Source: Alloactinosynnema sp. L-07
Lineage (GTDB): Bacteria > Actinomycetota > Actinomycetes > Mycobacteriales > Pseudonocardiaceae
DNA: 64,000 nt
Direction of reading: 5' to 3'
Assembly (NCBI RefSeq): GCF_900070365.1
Contig: NZ_LN850107.1
Coordinates: forward strand, 2,046,001 to 2,110,000
The notes below the pieces were generated by a model that did no database searches, had not been told where the DNA came from, and saw nothing but the letters and a program-made list of their open reading frames with translations. The position numbers were made by a program, and so were the translations under genes. Each line of letters starts with the position of its first letter. Position 1 is the first letter of the stretch. Positions 32,975 through 41,620 of the stretch are shown here, piece after piece.

Positions 32975-33612
32975 CAGCCCGCCTCCACGTGCACGTCGAC
33001 GAGCCACCGTCCGTCGGGCTGGCGCAGCACAGCGCGTGTCGTCACGACCGGCACGACCTGGAACGGGTGATCATCGGCGAGCTGAGTGCGGCGCGCGGTG
33101 ATCACTACGTACACCGCGCCGGGTGCCCGCGGAGCCTCCGGGCTGACGGTGGCGGAGATGTGGTCGCATCGGTTGCCGACTTTCAGCTCGACGCTCGTGC
33201 GGTAGGTGGCGGGCGTGTCTCCCTTCGCGAGGTCCGCGGCCGTGCCCGCGGGCGTGGCGAACGTCGCCGCCCGTTCGATGGCCGCGTTGATCGGTTCGCG
33301 GTAGTCGGTGGCGCACCACTGCGTCATCCAGGCCGTGGCGACGCTGGTCGGTGCGGCGTACGTCGCTGCTGAGCTGTCCGGTGGCGGGGGAGCGGGCGGT
33401 ACGGTCGATGGCGCGTCCACGCCCGTCGCGGGCGTGTACGGCGTCACCGTCGGCAGCACCACCCCGGTCCCACGACCACTCGACGGCACGGGCACCGACC
33501 TCGCCGCGCCCGATCGCCCATCAGTCCCGCCAACGGCAGGGCGCACCGAGCACGCCGCAAGTGCGGCGGCGAGCACCGCCGCGCCGGTCAGGACGGACAG
33601 GCGCGGCATCAT
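32974..33612 (-). CDS. Lipoprotein of the conjugation operon, 212 aa
   Basis: ATG 33612 (a second ATG follows directly). The signal peptide ends in a lipobox, LAAALAAC (Cys about 21), so the mature protein is lipid-anchored outside the membrane. A Pro/Thr/Ser-rich linker reaches to about 80. The domain at about 85-212 has SVATAWMTQWCATDYREPIN, a pair of cysteines and a C-terminal strand series ending LVDVHVEAG, resembling NTF2-like VirB8-type folds. It may form part of the outer side of the channel. Overlaps with both neighbours suggest coupled translation. Confidence 0.65.
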   Translation of the reverse strand: MMPRLSVLTGAAVLAAALAACSVRPAVGGTDGRSGAARSVPVPSSGRGTGVVLPTVTPYTPATGVDAPSTVPPAPPPPDSSAATYAAPTSVATAWMTQWCATDYREPINAAIERAATFATPAGTAADLAKGDTPATYRTSVELKVGNRCDHISATVSPEAPRAPGAVYVVITARRTQLADDHPFQVVPVVTTRAVLRQPDGRWLVDVHVEAG

Positions 33613-33698
33613 CGGACGTGCCGACCGCTCGTGGTAAGCCCGACGGGTCCGGTCACGGCCACCGACGCGACGCTCGCCGCGGCCCGGGGCGTGGTCAC
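33609..33698 (-). CDS. Possible 29-aa coupling ORF between two lipoprotein genes
   Basis: GTG 33698 overlaps the stop of the upstream gene as GTGA, and its own TGA overlaps the ATG of the next gene as ATGA. It fills the 82-bp gap exactly and encodes VTTPRAAASVASVAVTGPVG plus 9 more residues. The double overlap suggests a translational relay, but chance is possible at this GC content. Confidence 0.3.
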   Translation of the reverse strand: MTTPRAAASVASVAVTGPVGLTTSGRHVR

Positions 33699-34393
33699 TT
33701 CGACCTCGTCGTGATGGCGCCCATCAGGGCGTCGACCACCGCGCACGCGTCGGTGCCGAACCTGCTGTTGGTCACCGCCACCCCGCCCACGCCGGATCCC
33801 AACGTGGCCAGCCCGATGCACCCCTTACCCGTCTTCGGGTCGTCAGGCATCCGGTGGATCAGGCCCGACTTGCCGGTCCAGGTCTTGGCCTCGGACCCTT
33901 TGCGCTTGGCCGGGTCGGCTTCGAGTTTGGTGCCCCACACGACACTGACCATGAAGTAACTGCCCTGCGCCCCTGTCCGGTCGCCGTTGCTGTCGAGGGT
34001 GATCGCTCCGCTGTTGTCGAAAAGGCACCGCACGTCGAACGGGTCGTCTTTCTCCGGGGCACGCAGCTGAGGCGGATGCGGCTTGCCGTCGGTGGGCCGC
34101 ACCTCGCCCGGGAAGTCGGCCCACGTGATCGTCGTGCACGGATCGAACGGTGCACCCACTTCGGTGGCGTCCTTGGGCTTGTTGAGGTCACCGAGCTTGA
34201 TCGTTCCCTCACCTCGCCCGGCGCGGCGCTGTTCAAGGCCGGGATCCGTCTGCGGTTCACTGTTCTCCGCAGTGACCCCCGCGCCGACCGGCCCAGTCGC
34301 GTTGTCGTTCGAGTCGCCGCATGCCGAGACGCCCAGCACGACGACCGTGGTGACGAGAAGTCCGGCCAACTGTCCTTTTCGGATCATATTCAT
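33695..34393 (-). CDS. DUF3558-type lipoprotein
   Basis: 232 aa; lipobox VLGVSAC (Cys about 25) after a hydrophobic signal. The mature part has PFDPCTTITWADFPGE (the FDPC phrase typical of DUF3558), a conserved VRCLFDNSGAI region and two further cysteines near the C-terminus that probably form disulphides. DUF3558 proteins are common actinobacterial surface lipoproteins of unknown function. It is followed by the coupling ORF and starts 28 nt after the previous gene in the operon. Confidence 0.72.
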   Translation of the reverse strand: MNMIRKGQLAGLLVTTVVVLGVSACGDSNDNATGPVGAGVTAENSEPQTDPGLEQRRAGRGEGTIKLGDLNKPKDATEVGAPFDPCTTITWADFPGEVRPTDGKPHPPQLRAPEKDDPFDVRCLFDNSGAITLDSNGDRTGAQGSYFMVSVVWGTKLEADPAKRKGSEAKTWTGKSGLIHRMPDDPKTGKGCIGLATLGSGVGGVAVTNSRFGTDACAVVDALMGAITTRSK

Positions 34394-34421
34394 GTCGTTC
34401 CCCCTTTGATGTGGCTGGATG

Positions 34422-35543
34422 TCAGCGCATCGCGCTCAGCAGGATTTCCGCGGCCTTCGTGGCGACGTCGCAGGTCTGGGCGCGTGCCTTGACGACCTGG
34501 AAGGACTTCTGCGCGTCGGGCTTGGCCTGATCGGCCACCAGCACGACCTGCTCGTCGGCGATCACCGTCAAGGAGCACGTCGGCTTCTTGTTCACCACGA
34601 ACTCCTTGGCCACGCCCGGCTTTCCGTTGACGGTCACCGCGCGGTAGTCCGTGCCCATCGAGCCTCCGAGCAGGCCCCGAGGGTCGGTTTCGACCGCGAC
34701 CTCGGCGCTCACCATCGCCGAGACGTTCGACTTCCCGCCGGTCGATGGAACGGTCGTGCAGGTGAACGGGTCGGTGAACAGCGAGTGGACCGGCGCCCCG
34801 AGGACCGCGGCGAGCGCGTCCTGGCCCGCGCACGGGTCGACGTCGGCGACCCGCAAAGTCGGACTGGTGACCTTGTCGGCGCGGATCGCGGGCTGCTTCC
34901 AGTACCGCCCGACCTCGGCGAGGTACTCCGTTGCCACCTGGCACGGTGTCTTGGGCTGCGGATCGGCGGCTCCGCGGCGCACCTGCAGCTCGACGCCGGT
35001 CTCCTCACCCAACCTCATGACGTAGCTGCACGAGCGGTCCGAGCTGCCCGACCCCGCCGGTTCGGCCAGCTTGTAGAAGCGAATGTCGCCGATCTGCTCC
35101 TCGACGGCGGCCTTCTTGCGGCGCTCGTCGAAGGTCACGCCCACGCGGGCGATCAGCGTCCAGACGGGCAACTCTCGCGGGCTCGGCACCAAGTCCAGAT
35201 CGCAGGCGCCGAGGCTGATGCCCGGCATGATCTCGTCGGGCTGCATGCCGGTGACCTTCGCCGCCGCGTCCAGCGAGTGCAGCGCGCACGGGTCGACCTT
35301 GCGCATCACCGTGTAGGCCGCGGCCATCGAGTCCTGTCCAGGCGCTGCGTTCGCCGCCCCGGTCTTCGGCGCGGACTTCGCCGCCGACGTCGCCGCGGCA
35401 CTTGCCGATGCGGCTGCGTCGCGCACCTGGGCCTCGGCCTGCGGCGCGCCCTTCACGGTGTCCGCGCAGCCCGCCAGCGTCAGCAGCAGCAGCGCTGCCA
35501 TGGCGCCCCACCTGCCGCCCGTGTGTCCCGTAGTCGTGTGCAC
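34422..35543 (-). CDS. Large lipoprotein with two DUF3558-like halves
   Basis: 373 aa. The signal peptide ends in the lipobox LTLAGC (Cys about 26), followed by an Ala/Ser-rich linker. Two related domains are visible, each opening with a VDPCA phrase: KVDPCALHSLDAAAKVTGM (about 82) and DVDPCAGQDALAAVLGAPVH (about 237). The second contains a further TC pair, and both end with Val-rich strands. This repeats the DUF3558 layout of the next gene, so the two may be partners on the outer membrane face. It is separated from the upstream gene by a stable hairpin. Confidence 0.65.
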   Translation of the reverse strand: MHTTTGHTGGRWGAMAALLLLTLAGCADTVKGAPQAEAQVRDAAASASAAATSAAKSAPKTGAANAAPGQDSMAAAYTVMRKVDPCALHSLDAAAKVTGMQPDEIMPGISLGACDLDLVPSPRELPVWTLIARVGVTFDERRKKAAVEEQIGDIRFYKLAEPAGSGSSDRSCSYVMRLGEETGVELQVRRGAADPQPKTPCQVATEYLAEVGRYWKQPAIRADKVTSPTLRVADVDPCAGQDALAAVLGAPVHSLFTDPFTCTTVPSTGGKSNVSAMVSAEVAVETDPRGLLGGSMGTDYRAVTVNGKPGVAKEFVVNKKPTCSLTVIADEQVVLVADQAKPDAQKSFQVVKARAQTCDVATKAAEILLSAMR

Positions 35544-35589
35544 TGTGTCCCCCTTGTGGACCTGCTTCTGGTTGTCGATGAAGGTGGGC

Positions 35590-35619
35590 GGCCCGCCCCT
35601 GTCGGATGCGGGGCGGGCC
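35590..35619 (-). terminator. Intercistronic 10-bp hairpin
   Basis: GGCCCGCCCC (35590-35599) pairs with GGGGCGGGCC (35610-35619), between the secreted Pro/Thr-rich gene (stop at 35640) and the next lipoprotein gene. It may attenuate read-through or protect the upstream mRNA. Confidence 0.5.
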
Positions 35620-35639
35620 TGCCCAGATCGGTCGCCGGG

Positions 35640-36383
35640 TCAGCCGGTCACCGGGTGATGCCCTGGCTTGAGCTGCGGCTTGGGCGCCGGCTTCACCGGC
35701 TTGTCGGCCGGCTCCTCCGTCAGCGTGATCGTCGGCCCACCGATGTCGGTCGGCCTCTGCGTAGGTGTGGCCGTGGGCTCCTGTGTGCCGGTGGGCACCG
35801 GGGTCGCCGTGGCTGTCGGCTCCTGCGTGCCCGTGGGCACGGGAGTCGCCGTGGGTTCCTGGGTCGGTGGCGGCGTGGTGCTGCCCTTGCCGCACGTGAC
35901 GACCGCGACCGTGATCGTCTGCACCGGCTTGTCGCCGGCGCCGAGGATCTGGATGGTTGCGCCCGCTCCGCCGCCGAAAGACACCTTCAGCTTCGCGTCG
36001 GTGGGCGCGTTGCCCCCGTGGGAGAAGGTGGTCACACCGTCGACGCACTTCGCCGCCACCGATCCGATGGCCTTACCGCCCACGGTGACGTTGCCGACGG
36101 TGGCCTCGGCCGTGCCTGCTCCGGCCTTCACGGTGATCCCGCTGGCGCTCCAGCCCATGCCGGACACCGAGCCCGACGCGGTCTGCACCGCGGCGTTGCT
36201 GCTGACCGAGGGCTGCGCGGACTTCGGCTCCACCCCGCTGGCGGACACGCCATAGGCGGTGGATGCGGCGGTCTGGGCGTCGGCGGGCGTACTCGCGAGC
36301 ACCATGGTGAGCGCTCCCGCGGTGAGCGCGCCGACGCCGATGCCCGCCAGAACGGTGCGTGGATGGGTAGTAGTGCGGACCAC
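35640..36383 (-). CDS. Secreted Pro/Thr-rich protein, 247 aa
   Basis: GTG 36383 with AAGGGGGA upstream; an ATG 51 nt earlier lacks an SD. A signal peptide (TVLAGIGVGALTAGALTMVL, cleavage near APADA-type ADAQ) leads to a beta-rich domain (about 45-165) with repeated GNVTVGGKAIGSV- and GSVSGMGWSASGI-like strands and two cysteines. The C-terminal 75 residues consist of repeats of TQEPTATPVPTG-type sequence, a rigid wall-spanning or glycosylated linker, ending in basic KPGHHPVTG. Probably a cell-wall-associated protein of the transfer apparatus; no enzymatic motif. Confidence 0.6.
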   Translation of the reverse strand: MVRTTTHPRTVLAGIGVGALTAGALTMVLASTPADAQTAASTAYGVSASGVEPKSAQPSVSSNAAVQTASGSVSGMGWSASGITVKAGAGTAEATVGNVTVGGKAIGSVAAKCVDGVTTFSHGGNAPTDAKLKVSFGGGAGATIQILGAGDKPVQTITVAVVTCGKGSTTPPPTQEPTATPVPTGTQEPTATATPVPTGTQEPTATPTQRPTDIGGPTITLTEEPADKPVKPAPKPQLKPGHHPVTG

Positions 36384-36430
36384 TGGTCCCCCTTGGTGTG
36401 GTGTGGCCCATCGGGCCGATGACGGGAACT

Positions 36431-37438
36431 TCACTTGATCAACACCGCCGTCCCGAGTGGGACTTCGGCGAGGACTTGCAGCGCCTCCGGCGGAACTCGG
36501 ACGCAGCCGTCTGAACTGGCCTTTCCGTAGACATCCGCCGACGGCCAGGTGTGCACGCCGACGGTCCCGGGACCGCCGCCGTAGTTCTCATAGGTGTCCG
36601 AGTGCGAACCCAAGGGCAGCACGATCGGGGAGAAGGTGGGATTGGTGTCGCTGATCGCCGCGAGCAGGAAGGTCCGCCCGCCTGGAGTGGCCGAGCCGGG
36701 CTTGCCCACGCCGATCGTCCAGCGGCGAGGCTCGCTTCCCTCGGTGGTGAGTGTGAGCTCGAACCGGGCCCGGTCGACGGTGATCACGCTGGGCGTGGCC
36801 GCGACCGTGATCGCCGGATCGTCGATGTAGAGCCAGCCGACCGACCCGTTGGGCCGCGACGGGAGCGCGACAAGTGCCCAACCGGGCCGCTCCTGCAGGA
36901 TCGGCAGCCACGTGTCGCTGAGCACCTGGTTCGGCGCGATCCCGATCGGCTGGTGCGCGGGCACGGCCGCGATCGGCGCGTCCCCGGGCCCGGCGAACGC
37001 GGCCACGGCGACGGTCGGATGCGCGACGCGCCCGACCGGCATCTGCGCGGGCGCGGGATCGCGCGGTGCGCCCGGCGTGACACCGAAGGTGGTCGCCTGC
37101 GGAAGCCGGGCGAGATCCTCACCAGTCACCGGCCGGGGCGCGATGACCGGCGCACCCTGCCGCGCGTCGCCGACGTGCACCGCGGTCGGCCCATCAACGG
37201 CCGGGGGCATCTCGACCGCGGTGGACCGCGAGGGCCTGTTGATCAGCGCGAACACGAGCACAGTGACCGCGACGACGGCCAACCCTCCGACCATCACCAG
37301 CACGGACGGGCGGCGCCGCACCGCGGGCGGCTGCTCGATAGAGGGCCGCTCTCCCGAAGGGGTGGTCGGGCCGATGCCTGCGCCACGCTGCGCCTCGCCC
37401 TGATCGGTCGGGGTGAGGCGGCCGTCGTCGACGATCAC
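36431..37438 (-). CDS. L,D-transpeptidase (YkuD), membrane anchored
   Basis: 335 aa from GTG 37438, preceded by a perfect AAAGGAGGT. One membrane segment (about 47-67, SVLVMVGGLAVVAVTVLVFA) is followed by a Pro/Ala-rich region, an SH3-like part (about 135-205) and a C-terminal YkuD domain. The domain has GVHTWP and SSDGCVRVPPEAL, the H-x(n)-S-D-G-C-x-R catalytic motif. It forms 3-3 crosslinks in peptidoglycan and probably seals or shapes the wall around the transfer channel. A degenerate homologue lies at 41621-42334. It sits behind a strong hairpin and so may be expressed at a level of its own. Confidence 0.85.
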   Translation of the reverse strand: MIVDDGRLTPTDQGEAQRGAGIGPTTPSGERPSIEQPPAVRRRPSVLVMVGGLAVVAVTVLVFALINRPSRSTAVEMPPAVDGPTAVHVGDARQGAPVIAPRPVTGEDLARLPQATTFGVTPGAPRDPAPAQMPVGRVAHPTVAVAAFAGPGDAPIAAVPAHQPIGIAPNQVLSDTWLPILQERPGWALVALPSRPNGSVGWLYIDDPAITVAATPSVITVDRARFELTLTTEGSEPRRWTIGVGKPGSATPGGRTFLLAAISDTNPTFSPIVLPLGSHSDTYENYGGGPGTVGVHTWPSADVYGKASSDGCVRVPPEALQVLAEVPLGTAVLIK

Positions 37439-37472
37439 TGGGCACCTCCTTTCTTCTGGATGGGGGGTTTGA

Positions 37473-37521
37473 GCAGGTGGTGCTCGCCGTTCGCCCCCGA
37501 GCGGCGGTGAGCACCACCTGC
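37473..37521. terminator. Strong hairpin between the S53 protease and L,D-transpeptidase genes
   Basis: GCAGGTGGTGCTC (37473-37485) pairs with GAGCACCACCTGC (37509-37521), with more pairing (GCCG/CGGC) inside. It lies 45 nt after the protease stop and 35 nt before the transpeptidase start. Confidence 0.6.
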
Positions 37522-37565
37522 GGACCTGGGCGGTCCTGGTCAGTCCCGTGTGGCCTGCCGGGCCG

Positions 37566-39527
37566 CTACTTGCCGAGCGCTGTGAGGAACCCGGCGTTCG
37601 GAGTGCCGACGCCGGTGACGGTGTCCCAGCCCGGAGCGCTCTGCAGCGACTGCGGCTTGGAGTCGAACGCCGCCAGGTAGCTGCCCTGCGTCGTGGGGAC
37701 GGTGACCTTGCCGTAGCCGACCATGTACGGCGACCAGACACCGGCCGCAACAGGCTTGACGTCGGTGACGGCGGCCTTTCCGGCGAGTTGGTAGATCGCC
37801 GCGTTCAGGAAGCCCATCCGCGCCACACCCTGGGACTGCTGGGCGTTGGCGACCAGCGCGGCCACGATCGGCGCCGCCGCGGACGTGCCGCCCGAGGCGT
37901 ACTCGACATAGCCGTGCCCGCTGTCGGTGTAGCCCACGGCGAAGCCGGTGTAGGCGTCGGCCAGGGCGCTGATGTCCGGGGTGGCGCGCTTGCCCGCAGC
38001 GATCCCGTCGGGGACCACGCCCTTCTGGTAGTCGGGCTGGTCGAACAGCAGGCTGCGGCCGCCGCCGGCGCCGCCGGCGAAGCGGCCGTCGGCGTCGGCC
38101 TGCGCCGTCCAGTTGGTGCCGGACTGGGTGAAGCCGGAGATCTCCCACCCGGCCTGGAAGCGCACCTTGTTGTCGGCCCCGAGCGCCACGGACGTACCCC
38201 CGACCGCGGTGACCCACGGGTGGCTGGCCGGGAAGTCCGCCTCGACCTTGCCGATCGAGGAGCCACCGGAGTTGTCGCCCGCGTCGCCGGAGCTGACGGT
38301 GATGGCCTGTCCCTGGATGGCCGCCTGCAGCGCGATGGAGTCCATCTGTTGGCGGTTCGCGGCGGGCACCGCGGACTCACCGGCGTAGCCCCAGGAGTTG
38401 CTGATCACCGAGGCCTTGTTCTCCTGCACGGCCTTGTTCAGCGCGTCGAGCAGCGTGTAGCAGGAGGATGCGCCGTAGTAGACGATCTTCGCGGCCGGCG
38501 CGATCGTGTGGATGGCCTGCACGTCGAGCGCCTGCTCCCCGGCCCAACTCTCCGGCGCGCACCGGTCCTGGTTGTCGTAGGAGGGCGGCAGCACCGCGCT
38601 GTACTGCCCGGCCGCGAGCTGCGGGGACCCGAAGCTCGCCGCCGCGCGGTTCGTGTCGCCGACGATCGCGGTGTGGTTGTAGGCGCCGACGATCGCGACC
38701 GTCGACCCGCTACCGCTGTTGGCGCTGTTCAGGCCGTAGATCGAGCGCATCTGGGCGGTGTTGTAGCCGCAGAGCACGTTCGATTGGTTTCCCGCGGCGA
38801 ACCGCTGCGGTACCCCGGTGTTGTTGGCCTCGCCCCAATACCGCGCGCAGGACTGGGCATCGCCCGGGGCGGCAGGTGCCACGCCGACGCGGGTGCCCTG
38901 AGGCGAGCGCATCGCGACCTGCTTCGGGGCGATCGTCAGCTCGCTGTCGTCGAGGCCGAGCACGGCCTGCACCGACCCGCGAAGGTGGCGCGGCACCGAC
39001 ACCGCCTGGTCGGGAGCGGTCAGCACGAGCGCGCCCCTCTTACTGGTGTGCTGATACTTCGACAGCCGCACCTTGAACGCCGCCTGCAGCGTCGACACCG
39101 CCGCCTCGGCGGTGATGAAGTGCCGGTTCGCCGAGACGCCCGTGACCTTCAGCCCCTGGCCACGCAGCCACTTCGCGACCCTGTCGACGGTGGCAGGGTC
39201 GGCCGCGAACCGGTCGACGAACTGCGCAGAGCTCAGGAACCGGCCGTGCGCTGGACTTCCCGGCGTCGTGACAGCCCGCGCCAGGGCCTCGGCACCGCGC
39301 GGATCCTTCAACGACAAGGCCACCTGAATCTGCCGCACCTCGCCGCCGTCGACCTCGCCCACCTTGGCCGACGGTGTCGCCCAGTCCGGCGCACTGCCCT
39401 CGATCGCGGTGGCGTCGTTGGCCAGCGCCGCCGGAGTCGCCTGCGCCGCAGTCGCTCCGCCGATGCCGGCCAACACCGCACAACCTGCGAGCAACGCGGC
39501 CGCACGGGATGGTGGTCGTACTGCCAT
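37566..39527 (-). CDS. Secreted S53 (sedolisin/kumamolisin-type) serine peptidase
   Basis: 653 aa from ATG 39527 (a second ATG 18 nt upstream is possible). Signal peptide to about residue 30, then the activation pro-domain (VRQIQVALSLKDPRGAEALA, FLSSAQFVDRFA). The catalytic domain carries E-x3-D in WAGEQALDVQAIHTI, the oxyanion Asp in VSSGDAGDNS and the nucleophile in YASGGTSAAAPIV; the calcium site is near GWDTVTGVGTPN at the C-terminus. All key residues are present, so it should be an active acid-type endopeptidase after autoprocessing. It could process surface proteins of the transfer apparatus or compete with neighbours. It stands between two hairpins and looks like an independent unit. 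Confidence 0.9.
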   Translation of the reverse strand: MAVRPPSRAAALLAGCAVLAGIGGATAAQATPAALANDATAIEGSAPDWATPSAKVGEVDGGEVRQIQVALSLKDPRGAEALARAVTTPGSPAHGRFLSSAQFVDRFAADPATVDRVAKWLRGQGLKVTGVSANRHFITAEAAVSTLQAAFKVRLSKYQHTSKRGALVLTAPDQAVSVPRHLRGSVQAVLGLDDSELTIAPKQVAMRSPQGTRVGVAPAAPGDAQSCARYWGEANNTGVPQRFAAGNQSNVLCGYNTAQMRSIYGLNSANSGSGSTVAIVGAYNHTAIVGDTNRAAASFGSPQLAAGQYSAVLPPSYDNQDRCAPESWAGEQALDVQAIHTIAPAAKIVYYGASSCYTLLDALNKAVQENKASVISNSWGYAGESAVPAANRQQMDSIALQAAIQGQAITVSSGDAGDNSGGSSIGKVEADFPASHPWVTAVGGTSVALGADNKVRFQAGWEISGFTQSGTNWTAQADADGRFAGGAGGGRSLLFDQPDYQKGVVPDGIAAGKRATPDISALADAYTGFAVGYTDSGHGYVEYASGGTSAAAPIVAALVANAQQSQGVARMGFLNAAIYQLAGKAAVTDVKPVAAGVWSPYMVGYGKVTVPTTQGSYLAAFDSKPQSLQSAPGWDTVTGVGTPNAGFLTALGK

Positions 39528-39828
39528 GAAAAGCCCCCGATTCATTGCTTACCGGATGCATCGGACCGTCCGGCGAGTCGAGCGTTCTCGCGCCGCATTT
39601 GATAAGCGCAGCGACAATGCAGAGCAGGCGCGCGAAGCGCCACTTCCGCTAATTCCCCTGCGGGACGTCGATGCGTCCTCCGATGTCGCCAGCGTCCCCT
39701 TGCTGGCTGTCGACCTGCGGACCTCCGCCTGTCGAGTCCACTGTGCAATGCGACAAACGCCGTTGTCAACCATTCTTCCGCATTTCTGAGAACCGATTTC
39801 TCTATGGAATTTCGGGCACGACAAAGCC

Positions 39829-39851
39829 CCGGATCTCCACGAGAAATCCGG
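39829..39851 (-). terminator. Hairpin after the MFS-lipoprotein gene
   Basis: CCGGAT (39829-39834) with ATCCGG (39846-39851), stacked on CTC/GAG, followed on the minus strand by GCTTTGTCG. It lies 35 nt after the stop at 39887. The rest of the spacer 39528-39828 has a TTGACA box on the minus strand near 39758-39763 (possible -35 of the protease gene) but no clear -10. Confidence 0.5.
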
Positions 39852-39886
39852 CTGAAAGAACGGGATGTCAGCGCGACTTTCGACTA

Positions 39887-41593
39887 TTAGCCGACCATGG
39901 TTGTCACCTCTTCAGCGACAAACGCGCGACCGGAGCTGCACACCGAAGCCCCCGCTTCAGGCACGTATCCGGTGATGGTGACGCGTTGCACGTTCGGCTG
40001 CCTGCCCGCCGCGACGCGCTGCCGGTTGTCGGTGACGGCCGCGCCAGTCAGCTGGAAGTTCTGCCCCGACGCGGTTTCCAGATGAACACAGCCTGGGCGG
40101 GAGCCCGTCCACGTCACCGTCCCCGCCACGGTGACCTGTGGCCCGCGCTGATCCGGTGGCGGCATGGCCACCGACGTCTCCACGGTCGGGCTCGACAACG
40201 GGTCGGGCGGCGGGTTGTCGCCGCAACCGGCCGACAACGTCATCGCGAGCAGGGACCCTACTCCGATGAGTCGACGAGGCGCGGATCGGCGGGCTCGCTG
40301 AGGCCTCCGCAGCGTCACCGACATTCCCGTGATCTGCTGGCCTTCGCGGTGGTCGCTCGCTCGGCCGCGGGCTTTCCGCGGCCGTGATCGGCGTGGCTTC
40401 GAGCGGTCGATCAACGCGGCTGCGGCGACGGCGAGGACAGCGGCCACCGTGGTCAACGCCCCAGGGCCGGACCGCACAAGGACGACCCCGCCGAGCAGGG
40501 ACCCCAGGCCCATTCCCAGATATATGGCGCTTCCGGCCAAGGCAAGCAGCAACGCCGCCCCTCCGGCCGGGGCGATCCTGTCGAGCCACGCGTTGAGAGC
40601 CGGTGTCGTCGCCCAAGCGGCGGCTCCCCACACGGCCACGACGGCAGGGCCACTGATCGGGCCGGCCGCCGCCGGCACCGCGAGCAGTGCGCCCGCAGCG
40701 GTCAGCGTGGCCGCGTACAAGGTGGGGCGGGGCCCGATCCAGTCGACGAGGCGCCCGCCGCCGAGGGTTCCGACCGCGGCCCCGGCTCCGTAGGCCGCCA
40801 GGTACAGCGACGTCGGCCCACTCCAGTCGGGCCCGCCGACGACCACCGCCAGGTACGGGTAGACGACCCCACTGGAGACCCAGGCCAGCAGCCCGCCGCC
40901 GAGCACGCCGAGCACCCCGGGCCGGGCGGCCACGCCGATCCGCGCGCGCAGCGACACCGGGGGAGGGGCGGGCAGAGTCGGCGCGGTGAGGATGACCGCG
41001 ACGGCCGCGCCCACGCACACCGCGGCCACAGCCCACAACGCGAGGCGATACCCGGCCCAGTAGGCGATGGCCGCCGCGCCGGGCACCCCGACGAGCAAAC
41101 CGACGGTCAGCCCGCACAGCACCGCGGCCATCGCGCGAGCACGTCGACGTGGCGGGGTCGCGGCCGCGGCGATGCCGACCGCGACAGCCGTGGTCATCGC
41201 CGCGCCGAGCGCGGTCACCACCCGCCCCGCCACCAGCGCCAGGTACGTGGGCGCGACCGCGGCCACCGCATTGCCGATCGCGGTCACCTGCAGGCACACC
41301 ACGAGCAGCCTGCGCCGTTCCCACCGGCCGGTCGCCACCGCCAGCAACGGCGCCGACACCGCGCACACCAACGCGAAGATCGTCGCAAGCTGCCCGATGA
41401 GCATGGCCCCGGTGTGGAGCTCGGCGGCCATGATCGGCAGCAAACCGGCCACCGCATGCCCGCTGGTGCCGACTGCGCAGGTGGCCAAGGCCAGTCCCCA
41501 TAACCTGCGTGTTCGTGGCGGCGTCGACACCGTCACCACCGCGGTGACCTCCTGCGGCGTCCACCGTGGCATTTCGGCTCGCGTGACGTACAT
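39887..41593 (-). CDS. MFS permease fused in frame to a lipoprotein domain
   Basis: 568 aa with GGGGGA upstream of ATG 41593. Residues about 28-395 form a 12-helix MFS transporter of the DHA1/arabinose-efflux type (GHAVAGLLPIMAAELHTGA in the first helix pair, RVVTALGAAMTTAV, GRLVDWIGPRPTLYA). After an Arg-rich loop, residue 424 is Met (40324), followed by its own lipoprotein signal ending LLAMTLSAGC and a 110-aa OB-like domain (VTVAGTVTWTGSRPGCVHLE, VQRVTITGYVPEAGA). The second half therefore looks like a separate lipoprotein gene whose upstream stop was lost; internal initiation at 40324 remains possible (GGGA close to the ATG). Confidence 0.75.
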   Translation of the reverse strand: MYVTRAEMPRWTPQEVTAVVTVSTPPRTRRLWGLALATCAVGTSGHAVAGLLPIMAAELHTGAMLIGQLATIFALVCAVSAPLLAVATGRWERRRLLVVCLQVTAIGNAVAAVAPTYLALVAGRVVTALGAAMTTAVAVGIAAAATPPRRRARAMAAVLCGLTVGLLVGVPGAAAIAYWAGYRLALWAVAAVCVGAAVAVILTAPTLPAPPPVSLRARIGVAARPGVLGVLGGGLLAWVSSGVVYPYLAVVVGGPDWSGPTSLYLAAYGAGAAVGTLGGGRLVDWIGPRPTLYAATLTAAGALLAVPAAAGPISGPAVVAVWGAAAWATTPALNAWLDRIAPAGGAALLLALAGSAIYLGMGLGSLLGGVVLVRSGPGALTTVAAVLAVAAAALIDRSKPRRSRPRKARGRASDHREGQQITGMSVTLRRPQRARRSAPRRLIGVGSLLAMTLSAGCGDNPPPDPLSSPTVETSVAMPPPDQRGPQVTVAGTVTWTGSRPGCVHLETASGQNFQLTGAAVTDNRQRVAAGRQPNVQRVTITGYVPEAGASVCSSGRAFVAEEVTTMVG

Positions 41594-41620
41594 GCCTTGT
41601 CCCCCTGGGAATCTGAGCAG

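Noticed and set aside
34419..36422. 667-codon plus-strand frame opposite the lipoprotein genes
   Set aside because: Antisense to three genes with signal peptides and SD sites; translation is Arg/His/Gly-rich.
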